Source: Halobacteriales archaeon YIM A00013
GTDB lineage: Archaea > Halobacteriota > Halobacteria > Halobacteriales > Haloarculaceae
Length of the DNA: 64,000 nt
Assembly (NCBI GenBank): GCA_025041195.1
Contig: JAKCFM010000001.1
Coordinates: 62,001-126,000 of the forward strand
Reading direction: 5' to 3'
Position 1 is the stretch's first letter. Every line of letters starts with the position of its first letter. This document shows, piece after piece, positions 51,921 through 61,205 of the stretch. Both the position numbers and the translations under genes were made by a program. The notes under the pieces are model-generated. The model saw only the letters and a list, made by a program, of their open reading frames with translations. It was not told the DNA's origin and ran no database searches.

Positions 51921-53612
51921 CTACTCCATCGGAGTGAACGGTTCGAGATCGCCACTCGTTTCGTGTGGGAGCTCTCCGAGCGTGTCGTATGGGCGATTCA
52001 CAATGATATCACCAGCACGGCGCTGTCCAACGCCAGGGACGGCTTCCAACTCGTCTAAGCTCGCTGCATTGGGGTCCAGGGGAAACTCCACGCCGCTCAC
52101 TGACCGGTAGCCGTGATCGGTGACAGCCACGTCGATCGTTTTCCCGAGGTTTCGTTTCCCAGGCACGGCCACGAGCAGTGGATACGTTCCAAGCTGTCTC
52201 CCGAACGTTTTCCCGTCCTTGTGATATTCCAGGTGAAGGTCGGGGAGAACCGTCCCAACGGGTGCGACCCGCTGTAACATCGGATTGTCGATCGTCTCAC
52301 GAACCTCCCGTTTGTAGCGCTTGAACTGTTGTTTGTGATCGCGAGCGATCGACGCGCCAGTGTCACTCATCTCGGTGCCATCGAACGCCATCACCTGCCG
52401 AATGTTCACCCGTCGGACCATCAGGCCGGCGTCGTACACTCGCTGGAGAAAATCGAGATTGTGGTCGTAGGTTTCTGCTCGCTCGCCTTTCAGCCCGTGG
52501 AGAAGGTTGATTCCAGGCAACAGCTTCGGCAGTCGAGACGGTCCGTGAGTGTCGTCTTCGGGTCGCCAGCCGGCTGCCTCGTTGACGATCTGCACCGCTT
52601 CGAAACACTCCTGGGCGGAGACGTTGAGGTTGTTCTGCTCTTGAACACGGGGATCCGCGCTCTCCAGTCCGAACGCCGCGGTATCGCCGGGCGTGTTGTG
52701 GTTTGCGATGATACGAATCCCCTCCCGGGCCAGCTCTGGCCATTCGACGATCGTAATCGGATTCATGTTGTCCAGATGGATCGTCCGTGGGCTGTCGTCC
52801 GGAATTGCGGCGTCAATGCCGCCGTAGAGCGTTTCGAGTGCGTCGGGATTTGGTCGTTCGCCGTCACCGCCGTAGGCGAGAATGTCTGCCTGCCGTCCAA
52901 GTCGCACGTTTGTGACGCCACAGTCAACGAGTGCCTCGACCTCGCTAATGACCGTTTCCGGTGGTCTGAACGTAGGTGTTCCGTACAGTGGCTCCGTGCA
53001 GAACGAACAGCGATACGGACAACCACGCCCGGTTTCGAGCTCGGCGATCAGATACTCGGGATGATTCGGATGCTGTTCGACGACAAATGCCCCCTTTCGT
53101 GCCCAGCGGGTCACTTCCTCCGTGTCACGCATCCGATTGCCAAACCCTTCGAGCCCGGACGCGACGAGATCGTGAGCAGCAGCCTCGATGTCTCCTTTGG
53201 CGACGAAATCGTAGTCGAGGTCGTCGCGTTCGGTTTCTGTGGCGCCTGCGTTCTCCTCACCCACGCCAAAACGAACTGGCCCACCCACAAGCGTCGTGCC
53301 GTTTGCAGCCCATGCGAGGCGCCGAACTTCCTCCGGTTCGGCCGGCGTGCCACCGACGTAGCTCCCGGGCACTGTCATCCCACCGATGTAGACGAACAGG
53401 TCGGCGGCTTCGACGGAATTCCAGTGGTTCTGATCGTCACGGAGCGCGTCAATCGTAAGATAGGTGATCCGTTCTTCGGGAACTCCAGCGTCGATCAGCG
53501 CACCAGCGGTGTACCGAGGATACGTCGAAATGTACGGTGGAACGCCAAAGTGGGCCGGCTCGTCGACGTAGCCATCGACGATCGTTACGTCGAGTGTTGC
53601 CGGATCAAGCAT
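51921..53612 (-). CDS. radical SAM protein with C-terminal helix-hairpin-helix
   Basis: A 563-residue radical SAM enzyme. The iron-sulfur motif is GRGCPYRCSFCTEP (CxxxCxxC, about residues 194-205). The N-terminal part resembles a B12-binding-like Rossmann domain (VTIVDGYVDEPAHFGVPPYI onwards) but lacks the DxHxxG cobalamin motif. The C terminus has a DNA-binding-like helix-hairpin-helix (LDELEAVPGVGQRRAGDIIV). This three-part layout is a conserved haloarchaeal/archaeal radical SAM group of unknown substrate. It is 96 bases upstream of the aglD-like gene on the same strand. Confidence 0.88.
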   Translation of the reverse strand: MLDPATLDVTIVDGYVDEPAHFGVPPYISTYPRYTAGALIDAGVPEERITYLTIDALRDDQNHWNSVEAADLFVYIGGMTVPGSYVGGTPAEPEEVRRLAWAANGTTLVGGPVRFGVGEENAGATETERDDLDYDFVAKGDIEAAAHDLVASGLEGFGNRMRDTEEVTRWARKGAFVVEQHPNHPEYLIAELETGRGCPYRCSFCTEPLYGTPTFRPPETVISEVEALVDCGVTNVRLGRQADILAYGGDGERPNPDALETLYGGIDAAIPDDSPRTIHLDNMNPITIVEWPELAREGIRIIANHNTPGDTAAFGLESADPRVQEQNNLNVSAQECFEAVQIVNEAAGWRPEDDTHGPSRLPKLLPGINLLHGLKGERAETYDHNLDFLQRVYDAGLMVRRVNIRQVMAFDGTEMSDTGASIARDHKQQFKRYKREVRETIDNPMLQRVAPVGTVLPDLHLEYHKDGKTFGRQLGTYPLLVAVPGKRNLGKTIDVAVTDHGYRSVSGVEFPLDPNAASLDELEAVPGVGQRRAGDIIVNRPYDTLGELPHETSGDLEPFTPME

Positions 53613-53689
53613 GGTCGAACGGAAGAACTCAGGCCGTATAACGATGTTCTGTTCGAACCGAATGGAAACGATTTCCTGTCACAAAAAGA

Positions 53690-54055
53690 TGGAATAAAAC
53701 GCATTTATATTAATTGAATTATTAATTATAATTGACAATAGAATTATTGTCTGGCTATACGATATCGAATCAAAGGATGCCATCAGGCCATAAAACTTAT
53801 TATTATGATATGCAATTTCACCCATACGAAATGGATGAAACTCATCATATCGATATAATGTTGTTGTCAAACACCCCGCAACGCTGTGATTACAGTAGCC
53901 GTATATCACAGTATAATGCAGGTAATAGCGGTGATAGACGTCAAAATCTGGACGAACAATCTCAAACTGAACCTGTGAATCTGTTGTTGGATTGATGGTT
54001 ATCAGGTCTGTGTTCAAAAAAATACTATTAAATAGTCATTGTCGGGTGATCGGGC
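53690..54055. other. AT-rich island without a credible gene
   Basis: About 365 bases of clearly lower GC than the neighbours. Two possible frames exist (53679-54017 minus and 53732-53995 plus) but both encode non-acidic, unstructured products unlike haloarchaeal proteins. Inverted repeats are seen at 53816-53840 (TTTCACCCAT/ATGGATGAAA, one mismatch) and 53884-53911 (CTGTGAT/ATCACAG). It may be a remnant of imported DNA or a promoter-rich spacer. Confidence 0.5.
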
Positions 54056-54607
54056 GTGGCGATCAGTGATGCCATCGAAGTGAACGAATCGTCGCGGGCG
54101 GACGGTCTCACGAAGTTCGACATCCACGATGTGCTCAGAAACGAGCGACGAACGCGCGTTCTAGAGCATCTTCACGGCCGAAATCAGCCCATTCCACTCC
54201 GAGAGCTTTCAGAACGGCTTGCGGCGCTCGAAACAGGCGAAGATCCCCCACCGCGAAACATCCGAGAGAGCGTGTACAATTCGCTTCACCAGACGCATCT
54301 CCCCAAACTCGACGAAATGGGGATCGTTTCGTACAACGTCGATCGAAAGCTCGTGTCGCCGGCAGCAGGTTTCGAGCAGGTAACGGTGTACATGGAGGTC
54401 GTTTCTGCGGACGATGTGACGTGGTCGACGTACTATCTCTTGCTTGGCATTCTCGGGCTCTGTGTGGCTGGACTGTCAAGTCTCGACGTGTCGATATTTG
54501 GACTGCTGTCGGTGCCGGTATGGACCGTTTCGTTTCTGGTGATCCTGTGTTGCTCTGCGATACTTGAGCGATACCGGGGCGACACCGTGTTGGTATCGCT
54601 TCGGTGA
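54056..54607 (+). CDS. HTH-domain membrane protein (DUF7344-like)
   Basis: A 183-residue protein with an N-terminal winged-helix-like domain (FDIHDVLRNERRTRVLEHLH, PIPLRELSERLAALETGEDP, NIRESVYNSLHQTHLPKLDE and MGIVSYNVDRKLVS), followed by two transmembrane helices (TYYLLLGILGLCVAGLSSL and VWTVSFLVILCCSAI). Membrane-bound HTH proteins of this type are common in haloarchaea and of unknown role. GTG start (GTGGCGATC) is preferred because the homologous reading begins MAISDAIE. It lies beside the surface-glycan region and may regulate it. Confidence 0.78.
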   Translation: MAISDAIEVNESSRADGLTKFDIHDVLRNERRTRVLEHLHGRNQPIPLRELSERLAALETGEDPPPRNIRESVYNSLHQTHLPKLDEMGIVSYNVDRKLVSPAAGFEQVTVYMEVVSADDVTWSTYYLLLGILGLCVAGLSSLDVSIFGLLSVPVWTVSFLVILCCSAILERYRGDTVLVSLR

Positions 54608-54609
54608 TC

Positions 54610-54771
54610 TCACAGCAGGGTCCCAACGACAGATACTGCTCCGGCAACAATCATTCCCAAGACAAATCCAACGAACAAAACGACAAGCACGTTGCGCTTT
54701 GTAGCATGCGGGCGCAGTCCTGGGAATGTGAGGATCACGAGCTGATACAGGCGTCCAGTGCGTTCGATCAT
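54610..54771 (-). CDS. 53-aa single-pass membrane microprotein
   Basis: ATG at 54771 and TGA at 54610-54612. The product is MIERTGRLYQLVILTFPGLR followed by a basic joint (PHATKRN) and a hydrophobic helix (VLVVLFVGFVLGMIVAGAV). It converges on the HTH membrane gene, the two stop codons being only two bases apart. Codon choice is normal for the region. No family recognised; because it is short, a chance ORF cannot be excluded. Confidence 0.55.
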   Translation of the reverse strand: MIERTGRLYQLVILTFPGLRPHATKRNVLVVLFVGFVLGMIVAGAVSVVGTLL

Positions 54772-54942
54772 TTGGATAGCGGCCACACCTCAATTGTGAG
54801 TACAGGTTGTTTGTGAGTGGGACTACATAGCTATGCATACCACCAACGATTTCGAACGACCGATTACTGTGCCGTAATCACCCGGTAGAGTGTGTAGATC
54901 GGATGAACGACCGGCTCCTCTTTTATCGCACGTGGGCGTATC

Positions 54943-56172
54943 ATGGCACGTATGCGGGTTGCCTACGTCCTTTCACAGAATCAGGGTGGATTACCTCATT
55001 ATGCGGCTGAGCTGGCGAATGCCGTGAGCGAGCATGCCGAAGTTGCAGTGTTCAAACCGACCGATACGACCGCTGATACGTTGTTTTCCGACACCGTTGA
55101 AACGATTTCCGCGTTCGATAACATGACACTCTCGATACCGGATCTCTATGGTGGCAACGTCGACGTGGTGGAGAACGTGCGTGCGTTGTACTCCTACCGA
55201 AATATCGACCGGATACGCGAGTTCGATCCTGACGTGGTCCACGATCCGACCGACTTTTTCCCCCAGGTGAAACTGTTTACCAAGCTCCACGGAATCGATC
55301 GAGAGTTTCCGTTCGTCGTAACGTACCACGAGGTTCCACCACCGGTATTCTCGCCCGGTGATCCGTTCGCCACGGTCGAATCGGCGCTCGACCGTCTGAT
55401 TCCAGATGTGGACCACGACCGGTTGATCGTCCACTCCGAGGCCCAGCAGCGAGCGTTCGGTCGTCGGTTTGGCCGCCCACAGACGATCGATGTTATTCCA
55501 CACGGCGCATACGATTTTTTCACCGACCAGCCCTACACTCCTCAGCCCGAAGAGTCTGCCACCGTGTTGTTTTTCGGCAATATTTTCCCGGGCAAAGGAC
55601 TGGACGTGCTCGCCGAGGCGATCACGCTCGCCGCGGAGTCGATTCCGGAGCTCACGCTGGTGATCTGTGGAGATGGTGAACTCTCCGACCAAACGCGATC
55701 GATCATCGACTCGAACCCTGATCGGTTCGAGGTGCACAACTACTTCATTCCGAACGACAATGTTGGAGAATTTTTCACACGCGCAACGCTCGTTGCTCTC
55801 CCGTATCGACCAGCGGCGACAGACGGCACGAAAGGCCACAGTGGAGCCCTCTCGACGGCGCATGCCTTTGGCAAGCCAGTCGTTTCAACCTCGATCGGTG
55901 ACTTTCCTCGGTTGGTCGGTGACGCCGGAGCCGGTCGCGTCGTCGAACCCAACGATCCCGACGCGCTCGCCGAAGCGATCCTCGAAGTGCTCTCTGACGA
56001 CGAGTTGCGATCGTCGATGGCAGAGTGTAGCTCTGTGCAGGCAGACAGACACTCCTGGGAGTCGATCGCCCGACAACACCTCGATGCGTACGCCGCGGCG
56101 ATCGAACGATTCGAACGCCGTACGACCTCTAGTGAGTCGTTGGGCGCGTCGAACGAATTAATAGCTGAGTAG
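54943..56172 (+). CDS. glycosyltransferase family 4
   Basis: A 409-residue GT-B retaining glycosyltransferase. The N-terminal domain begins MRVAYVLSQNQGGLPHYAAE (acceptor side), and the C-terminal domain shows the donor motif FFGNIFPGKGLDVLAEAIT, LVICGDGELSDQTRSIID, and the E-x7-E-like SGALSTAHAFGKPVVSTSIG followed by VVEPNDPDALAEAIL. Start could be 54943 or the ATG three codons later. It probably adds a sugar to a lipid-linked surface glycan, since the following genes are glycan related. Confidence 0.9.
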   Translation: MARMRVAYVLSQNQGGLPHYAAELANAVSEHAEVAVFKPTDTTADTLFSDTVETISAFDNMTLSIPDLYGGNVDVVENVRALYSYRNIDRIREFDPDVVHDPTDFFPQVKLFTKLHGIDREFPFVVTYHEVPPPVFSPGDPFATVESALDRLIPDVDHDRLIVHSEAQQRAFGRRFGRPQTIDVIPHGAYDFFTDQPYTPQPEESATVLFFGNIFPGKGLDVLAEAITLAAESIPELTLVICGDGELSDQTRSIIDSNPDRFEVHNYFIPNDNVGEFFTRATLVALPYRPAATDGTKGHSGALSTAHAFGKPVVSTSIGDFPRLVGDAGAGRVVEPNDPDALAEAILEVLSDDELRSSMAECSSVQADRHSWESIARQHLDAYAAAIERFERRTTSSESLGASNELIAE

Positions 56173-56192
56173 GTCGAGCGGAAAGTCATCGT

Positions 56193-57452
56193 ATGGACTC
56201 CGCGTCGCCAGAGCAGCCACGAGCACTGTCGTCGCTCGCCGCTACCGATTCGGTCGAGAACGTCGTCATTTTCGTCTCCGATGCACTCCGATACGATTCG
56301 GTCCCCGAACAGATTCGTCGGCGAGGCATAACGGCACGAGCAATCGCCCCAAGCACCTTCACGGCCAACGCACTTCCTTCCATCACGAGCGGGAAGTATC
56401 CAGCAACCCACAAAGTCTGGCGGTTTCAAGACGACCGTCTCGCCAGTCGACCGGCCCTGTTCGACGAGGCAGCGGTGGATGTCGGCTTCAACGCCGAAAC
56501 CGTCTGGTTGATGGACGATTCGTCGGCCAAGCCACCACTCCGCTGGAACCATCTCACTGAAGAGCGCACGATCGCCGAGTTAGAACCGCCGTTCGTTCAT
56601 TTCATTCACGACGTTGGCCCGCATGCGCCCTACGGCGTCGACAACACCGTCTGGGACTCTACGCGTGAATTCTTCGCGGCGACAAACGATCCGATGACGC
56701 TTTGCGATCGCTATCAAGACGACTGTGTCAACTCGGCTGATCGATTCGAGCCCATCTACGACTATCTCCAGTCGTCAGGTCTGCTTGAAGAGACGCTCGT
56801 GATCTACACCTCGGATCATGGCCAGGTCCTGGGTGAGTCCACGTACGGTGGTCAGTTTGGCCACGTTGATCCGATGTGTCCAGAACTCGTCGAGATCCCA
56901 GTCACGTTCATGGGTGCTGGTCTGCCGACAGATCACGAGTATCCTGGCCTCGTTTCGGGCACTGACGTTGCTCCCACCGCGCTCGCTGCACAGGGACGGC
57001 CGGTACCAGATGAGTGCGATGGCCAGCAGCTCTGGACGGCCACACCAGGGGCCGATCGCACCGTCCGGTGTGATGCGTGGGCATACAAACCCATTACAGT
57101 ACGCGATACGACCATCCCGATCACGGCCTACGCGGCGGCAGGCGTCTGGGATCGTGGAGGCGGTCACGTGTTCCAGCGCCGGTCTCGTCTCCTGCGCTGT
57201 GCGTATCTGGCACACAAGCTGCTCCGCGGAACGCAGGCCCCCGTCTGGCGACCGAATGCGTCATTCGAAACGCTGGCTGGACTCGCACGAACGTATCTTC
57301 GTTCAGAACACAGTTATGGTAGCCCCTCCGTGACGGCTGACGCCGCGAAGGCTGCCGTGCCAGAACAGTTCACTCGTGCGTCCGATCGGTCGTTCGACGC
57401 GAGCGACGATGCGCTAGAGGAGAAACTCGCTGACCTCGGCTATCTCTCGTGA
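56193..57452 (+). CDS. sulfatase/alkaline phosphatase superfamily protein
   Basis: A 419-residue member of the alkaline phosphatase/sulfatase superfamily. NVVIFVSDALRYDSVPEQIR provides the first metal aspartate, APSTFTANALPSITSGKYP holds the nucleophile region (a threonine or serine instead of the sulfatase cysteine CxPSR), and VIYTSDHGQVLGE with GQFGHVD supplies the later metal ligands. So it is unlikely to be a formylglycine sulfatase and may be a phosphodiesterase or phosphotransferase acting on surface glycans. It follows the GT4 gene by 20 bases. Confidence 0.85.
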   Translation: MDSASPEQPRALSSLAATDSVENVVIFVSDALRYDSVPEQIRRRGITARAIAPSTFTANALPSITSGKYPATHKVWRFQDDRLASRPALFDEAAVDVGFNAETVWLMDDSSAKPPLRWNHLTEERTIAELEPPFVHFIHDVGPHAPYGVDNTVWDSTREFFAATNDPMTLCDRYQDDCVNSADRFEPIYDYLQSSGLLEETLVIYTSDHGQVLGESTYGGQFGHVDPMCPELVEIPVTFMGAGLPTDHEYPGLVSGTDVAPTALAAQGRPVPDECDGQQLWTATPGADRTVRCDAWAYKPITVRDTTIPITAYAAAGVWDRGGGHVFQRRSRLLRCAYLAHKLLRGTQAPVWRPNASFETLAGLARTYLRSEHSYGSPSVTADAAKAAVPEQFTRASDRSFDASDDALEEKLADLGYLS

Positions 57453-57614
57453 GCTGTTACTTTCCGAACCGGAACCATCATGTTTGCATTTATCTTCACC
57501 GATGCTGTTCGATACAATGATGGGTAAGAGTCCCCCCAGTCCGTTCACCTGTCCAGGGTGTCGTGTCAGTACTCAATCTCTCCGACCCTTTCATAGACTG
57601 TCCACAGAATTGGA

Positions 57615-59045
57615 ATGAGCTATCGCCGCATACTACGATCGTCGATCGGGACGTTTGCAACGCGCATCGGCCTGTCTGTGACGGTGTTTGCCGGAACGTT
57701 CTATCTGGCCTGGGCAACGAGTGCGTGGGTACTTGGCGTGTTTTCGTTGTTTGCTGCGCTCGTTCGAGTCGTCGATATCGTCACCAACGTTGGGATGAAC
57801 GAAGCCGCCAAAAAGCGAATCAGCGAGGGTACCGACCAGGGGGCGTATTTCACGGCCACCATTCTCGTTCGAGCTGCGCTGTTCGTCCCGATCGCAGTGA
57901 CCGTCTATGGTCTCAGTGGAACGATTGAGGCGTACGTCGGATACGACATTGCACACTACATTATCGCTGGTGCTGGCTGTTATCTCCTCCGTCGCGTGCT
58001 CGAATCCGGACTCATCGGACAGAAACGGGTCGCGAGAGCTGGGCTCGTCCAGTTTCTTTACGGCATCGTTCATCTGCTCTCCTGGGTCGTGCTCATCTCC
58101 AGCGGGTTTGGCGTTGAGGGCGTGTTTATTGGGTATCTGTTCGGCCAGATCGCAGCGCTGGTTGGCGGTCTGGCGCTCACATCACTCCGGCCAGCCAGAC
58201 CATCGAAACGACATTTCTGGAGTCTGTTCGAGTACGCGAAGTTTGGTTGGATTGGAGCGATGACAACACAAATGTGGGTCTGGACGGACACGCTTGTGCT
58301 GGGTCTGTTTGTCACACCGGAGTTGATCGGCGTGTACGAACTTGCCTGGCGAGCAACCGGCGTGCTCTTTTTGCTCGCGTCTGCGATCGGCTCCACGCTC
58401 TTTGCAAATGTCAGCGAACTCGCGGCAGATGGCGCCCGCGATCGTGTGACGGAACTGCTCGAACGGTCACTCGCGTTCACTGGTGTGCTCGCAATTCCGG
58501 GTGCTATTGGGGGAGCACTGCTCGCACCGTCCTTGCTCGGCCTGTTTGGTCCTGTATATCGGGTTGGTGGCACCGTGATGACGTTGTTGATCGTAGCCCG
58601 TGTGTTTCACAGCTACGAGGTGATTCTGAGTAAATTGATCAACGCTCTCGATCGTCCGGATCTCACGTTCCGAACGAACAGTTTGTTCATTCTCTGCAAT
58701 CTTGGCCTGAATGTTCTCGCGATCTGGGCGATCGGCTGGACGGGTGGGGCTATTGCGACGATGTCGGCAATGATTCTCAAGTTTGGGCTCTCCTATCGGT
58801 ACAGTCGGTCGCTCCTGTCGTACTCGATTCCGATCAAGACAATCGGTCGGGAAGTGGTTGCAGCCGGCGTTATGGGCGTGGTGCTGGTCGGTATGGTCCT
58901 CACCTTCAGTCCCGCGACGGATCCTCTCATGACGACAACGTACGTCACGATCGGCGGAGTAGTGTACGCTGTCGCCCTGTGGACACTGATCGGTGAGCTA
59001 CGGACGATCGTCTTGCGCTTTGTGGGCTCACAGGTGTTCGAGTGA
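57615..59045 (+). CDS. polysaccharide/lipid-linked glycan flippase (Wzx/MATE-like)
   Basis: A 476-residue integral membrane protein with about 13-14 helices, of the polysaccharide biosynthesis flippase family that moves lipid-linked sugars across the membrane. ATRIGLSVTVFAGTFYLAWA, GMNEAAKKRISEG and FEYAKFGWIGAMTTQMWVW are typical positions. It faces the minus-strand ATP-grasp gene, ending one base before it. It likely exports products assembled by the neighbouring glycosyltransferases. Confidence 0.88.
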   Translation: MSYRRILRSSIGTFATRIGLSVTVFAGTFYLAWATSAWVLGVFSLFAALVRVVDIVTNVGMNEAAKKRISEGTDQGAYFTATILVRAALFVPIAVTVYGLSGTIEAYVGYDIAHYIIAGAGCYLLRRVLESGLIGQKRVARAGLVQFLYGIVHLLSWVVLISSGFGVEGVFIGYLFGQIAALVGGLALTSLRPARPSKRHFWSLFEYAKFGWIGAMTTQMWVWTDTLVLGLFVTPELIGVYELAWRATGVLFLLASAIGSTLFANVSELAADGARDRVTELLERSLAFTGVLAIPGAIGGALLAPSLLGLFGPVYRVGGTVMTLLIVARVFHSYEVILSKLINALDRPDLTFRTNSLFILCNLGLNVLAIWAIGWTGGAIATMSAMILKFGLSYRYSRSLLSYSIPIKTIGREVVAAGVMGVVLVGMVLTFSPATDPLMTTTYVTIGGVVYAVALWTLIGELRTIVLRFVGSQVFE

Positions 59046-59046
59046 C

Positions 59047-60324
59047 TCATTCGCCCGCGACGAGCGTGTCGTCCCGAGAGCCGACCGGCAGCTGGTTTCG
59101 GATGGCAGTGAGCAACGGGCGGGGATCGTCGAGCCGGACGAAATCGAAATTGGGATCGGTGACACAGGAACGTGCGACCGCACCCACCGCCGACCGGAGG
59201 TCGGGCGGTTCGATATCAGGATACTCATCGCGGACGATACTCAACAGATACTGGAGCTCCCCGAACAGGAGATGATTTCCGGTATCAACCGTGTACCCCG
59301 TCTCAATCGCTCGCTCGCCTGTCGTCGCGAGTTGCCAGTGCGCCACGGGGAAGTTCGCGCCCGCACACACGTCCATCTCTAAAGAGGCCCAGACCCGTGG
59401 ATTAATCTCCGTGAACACATAGTTGTCCAACTCCGGGTCGTAGAGATACTGGACTGACGCGAGACCATGCCAGTCGAGATGAGACAGGAGCTGGCGACTG
59501 TACTCGTCAATTTTCTCATCTGCCATCGTTTTTCGGTAGACGCTAGCCCCGCCTGCGTAGCTTGTCCCCCGTATTTGGCGCTTCTGACAGGCCAGCGTCG
59601 TCTGGCCGCGATCACAGAGACCCCGAAAGCCGTACTCTCTCGCCGTGTGATCGACGCGCTCTTGAACGACCGGAATATGATCCGAGATCTCCACCCCTGC
59701 AGGATGCATCCGTTGCTGGATGTCCGCGAGAGTGGGCCGTTCACCACGTTCAAGATAGACTGGTTCCATCTTCCCGATGCAGTCGTTTTCGTCCAGTGAA
59801 TCGACGTGACCGCCCGTGAGAAACGCATACCGTGGCTTGACGATCAAGGGGCGATCCCAGTCCGGCACGGCATCGAACGACCAGGTGTTCGGCGTTGGAA
59901 CTGCTGCATCCTCTGCGGCATCTGCCATTGCCAGACTGTCTTGTACCGTCTGCACCTGCTTGAACGATGGCCACAGCGGAGTGACGTGCTGGGCGAATTC
60001 GTCGTGGTATTTCGCGAGGAGATAGCTGTCCATCTCTCGGTGTGGGATGATTGTTGCAACGCTCGGACGACGCGCCCCAGCAAGCAGTGCGTCCTTATAC
60101 GCGAGTAGGTCCTCGTACGGCGACGGTACGACCATCTGTTCGTCACAGAATCTGGAGACCAATCCGGGACAGGTCACATGCTCTGAAACGGCAACTGTCC
60201 GAACGCCGTGCCTATGGAGGGACCTGAGACACGAGAGACTGCTTCCAGAGTGATTGATCGGAAGCAGTACGGCGTTTTTCTCAACGGTAGTGTCTTTCAT
60301 CTGTCCGTTTATCCGTGTGGTCAT
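59047..60324 (-). CDS. ATP-grasp carboxylate-amine ligase
   Basis: A 425-residue ATP-grasp enzyme. The N-terminal domain has VLLPINHSGSSLSCLRSLHR, the ATP-binding part has PLIVKPRYAFLTGGHVDSLD, and catalytic-metal residues appear in YVFTEINPRVWASLEMDVCA. Such ligases form amide bonds between a carboxylate and an amine, or acyl-phosphate intermediates. An alternative start is at 60300 (MKDTTVEKNA), but a TATA-like CTTATAAT 27-34 bases before 60324 supports the longer form. Located in the surface-glycan region, so a sugar-peptide or amino-acid attachment is possible. Confidence 0.82.
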   Translation of the reverse strand: MTTRINGQMKDTTVEKNAVLLPINHSGSSLSCLRSLHRHGVRTVAVSEHVTCPGLVSRFCDEQMVVPSPYEDLLAYKDALLAGARRPSVATIIPHREMDSYLLAKYHDEFAQHVTPLWPSFKQVQTVQDSLAMADAAEDAAVPTPNTWSFDAVPDWDRPLIVKPRYAFLTGGHVDSLDENDCIGKMEPVYLERGERPTLADIQQRMHPAGVEISDHIPVVQERVDHTAREYGFRGLCDRGQTTLACQKRQIRGTSYAGGASVYRKTMADEKIDEYSRQLLSHLDWHGLASVQYLYDPELDNYVFTEINPRVWASLEMDVCAGANFPVAHWQLATTGERAIETGYTVDTGNHLLFGELQYLLSIVRDEYPDIEPPDLRSAVGAVARSCVTDPNFDFVRLDDPRPLLTAIRNQLPVGSRDDTLVAGE

Positions 60325-60350
60325 TGCTTGAAATTACTGGTTTCCATGTT

Positions 60351-60358
60351 ATTATAAG
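60351..60358 (-). promoter_or_regulatory. TATA-like box of the ATP-grasp gene
   Basis: CTTATAAT on the minus strand lies 27-34 bases before the ATG at 60324, between it and the FkbM gene, so the ATP-grasp gene can have its own transcript start. Confidence 0.45.
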
Positions 60359-60392
60359 ATGTTGATAAATTCACTACAGCCATCGAATCTGA

Positions 60393-61205
60393 TTATCGCT
60401 GGGCGAAACAGAGATACACGGATCCTCGTCCGTTGGTTGGTTCGCCGCAGTTGACGAGCGAAAAGCCGGCCCCACGAAGCAGCGATTCCACTTCGTTTGG
60501 AGTAGCGTCGTAGCGCTGGAGCTTTGTGGGATGGATTTCGACGACACAGGTGTGGACATCCTGCAGCAGATCACCACAGCCACGTAACACGGCGAGCTCT
60601 GCTCCTTGCACGTCAATTTTCATCACGTCGGGTGCGGATACGTCGCCAGCCTGGACGAGCGAATCACCACGGCGAGCCTCGATCTGGGTGGCAGTTTCAT
60701 CGGTTGTGAGAAAGTGATGGCCAACGCCGGCCTCAACGTACTCCGAATCGAGAAACAGCGGTTCATTTTTGTCCCACAGCGCGACCGGCAGAATCTGTTG
60801 GTTCTGTGTGGTTCCGTTCCGTTCGAGATTCACCGTTAGCCGGTCTCGATTCGCGGGTTCGGGTTCGAATGCGACGAGGTGGCCGTCTGGAAGTGTCTCC
60901 GCGAGAAAACAGGCGTAGGTCCCGACACAGGCACCAATGTCCCAGACGGTTTCATCGCCCTCAAGCGTCGAGAGCAACCGCTGCATGACGGTTCGCTCGC
61001 CACAGAGATCGCTGGCGCGTCGATACTCCATTCGGGTCGAGAGATCGAACGTCGCCGTCACGTCGTCGACCGTCACGCGCCGCGTTCCACCGCGTGCGGC
61101 GATCTGGAGCTTTCGTACGAGCGCATCGAGTCGCCAGATCGCGCTCGCAACGCCAAGCCGGTTTGCGATGGCCGCCGCCAGCTGTCTGTGTGTGGACTGA
61201 CTCAT
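60393..61205 (-). CDS. FkbM family methyltransferase
   Basis: A 270-residue SAM methyltransferase of the FkbM family, which O-methylates sugars and other hydroxyl compounds. DETVWDIGACVGTYACFLAE is motif I, HLVAFEPEPANRDRLTVNLE the acidic strand, and DVMKIDVQGAELAVLRGCGD the FkbM-typical metal/aspartate region. Its start overlaps the stop of the DHHA1-domain gene by four bases. It likely methylates a surface sugar; haloarchaeal N-glycans are known to carry methyl esters or ethers. Confidence 0.9.
   Translation of the reverse strand: MSQSTHRQLAAAIANRLGVASAIWRLDALVRKLQIAARGGTRRVTVDDVTATFDLSTRMEYRRASDLCGERTVMQRLLSTLEGDETVWDIGACVGTYACFLAETLPDGHLVAFEPEPANRDRLTVNLERNGTTQNQQILPVALWDKNEPLFLDSEYVEAGVGHHFLTTDETATQIEARRGDSLVQAGDVSAPDVMKIDVQGAELAVLRGCGDLLQDVHTCVVEIHPTKLQRYDATPNEVESLLRGAGFSLVNCGEPTNGRGSVYLCFAQR

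Noticed and set aside
52329-53717. 462-codon plus-strand frame
   Set aside because: Antisense to the radical SAM gene; long because of GC-rich codon structure, with no domain features.
53679-54017. 112-codon minus-strand frame in the AT-rich island
   Set aside because: Product is neutral, tyrosine- and asparagine-rich, unlike haloarchaeal proteins; competing plus-strand frame is equally poor.
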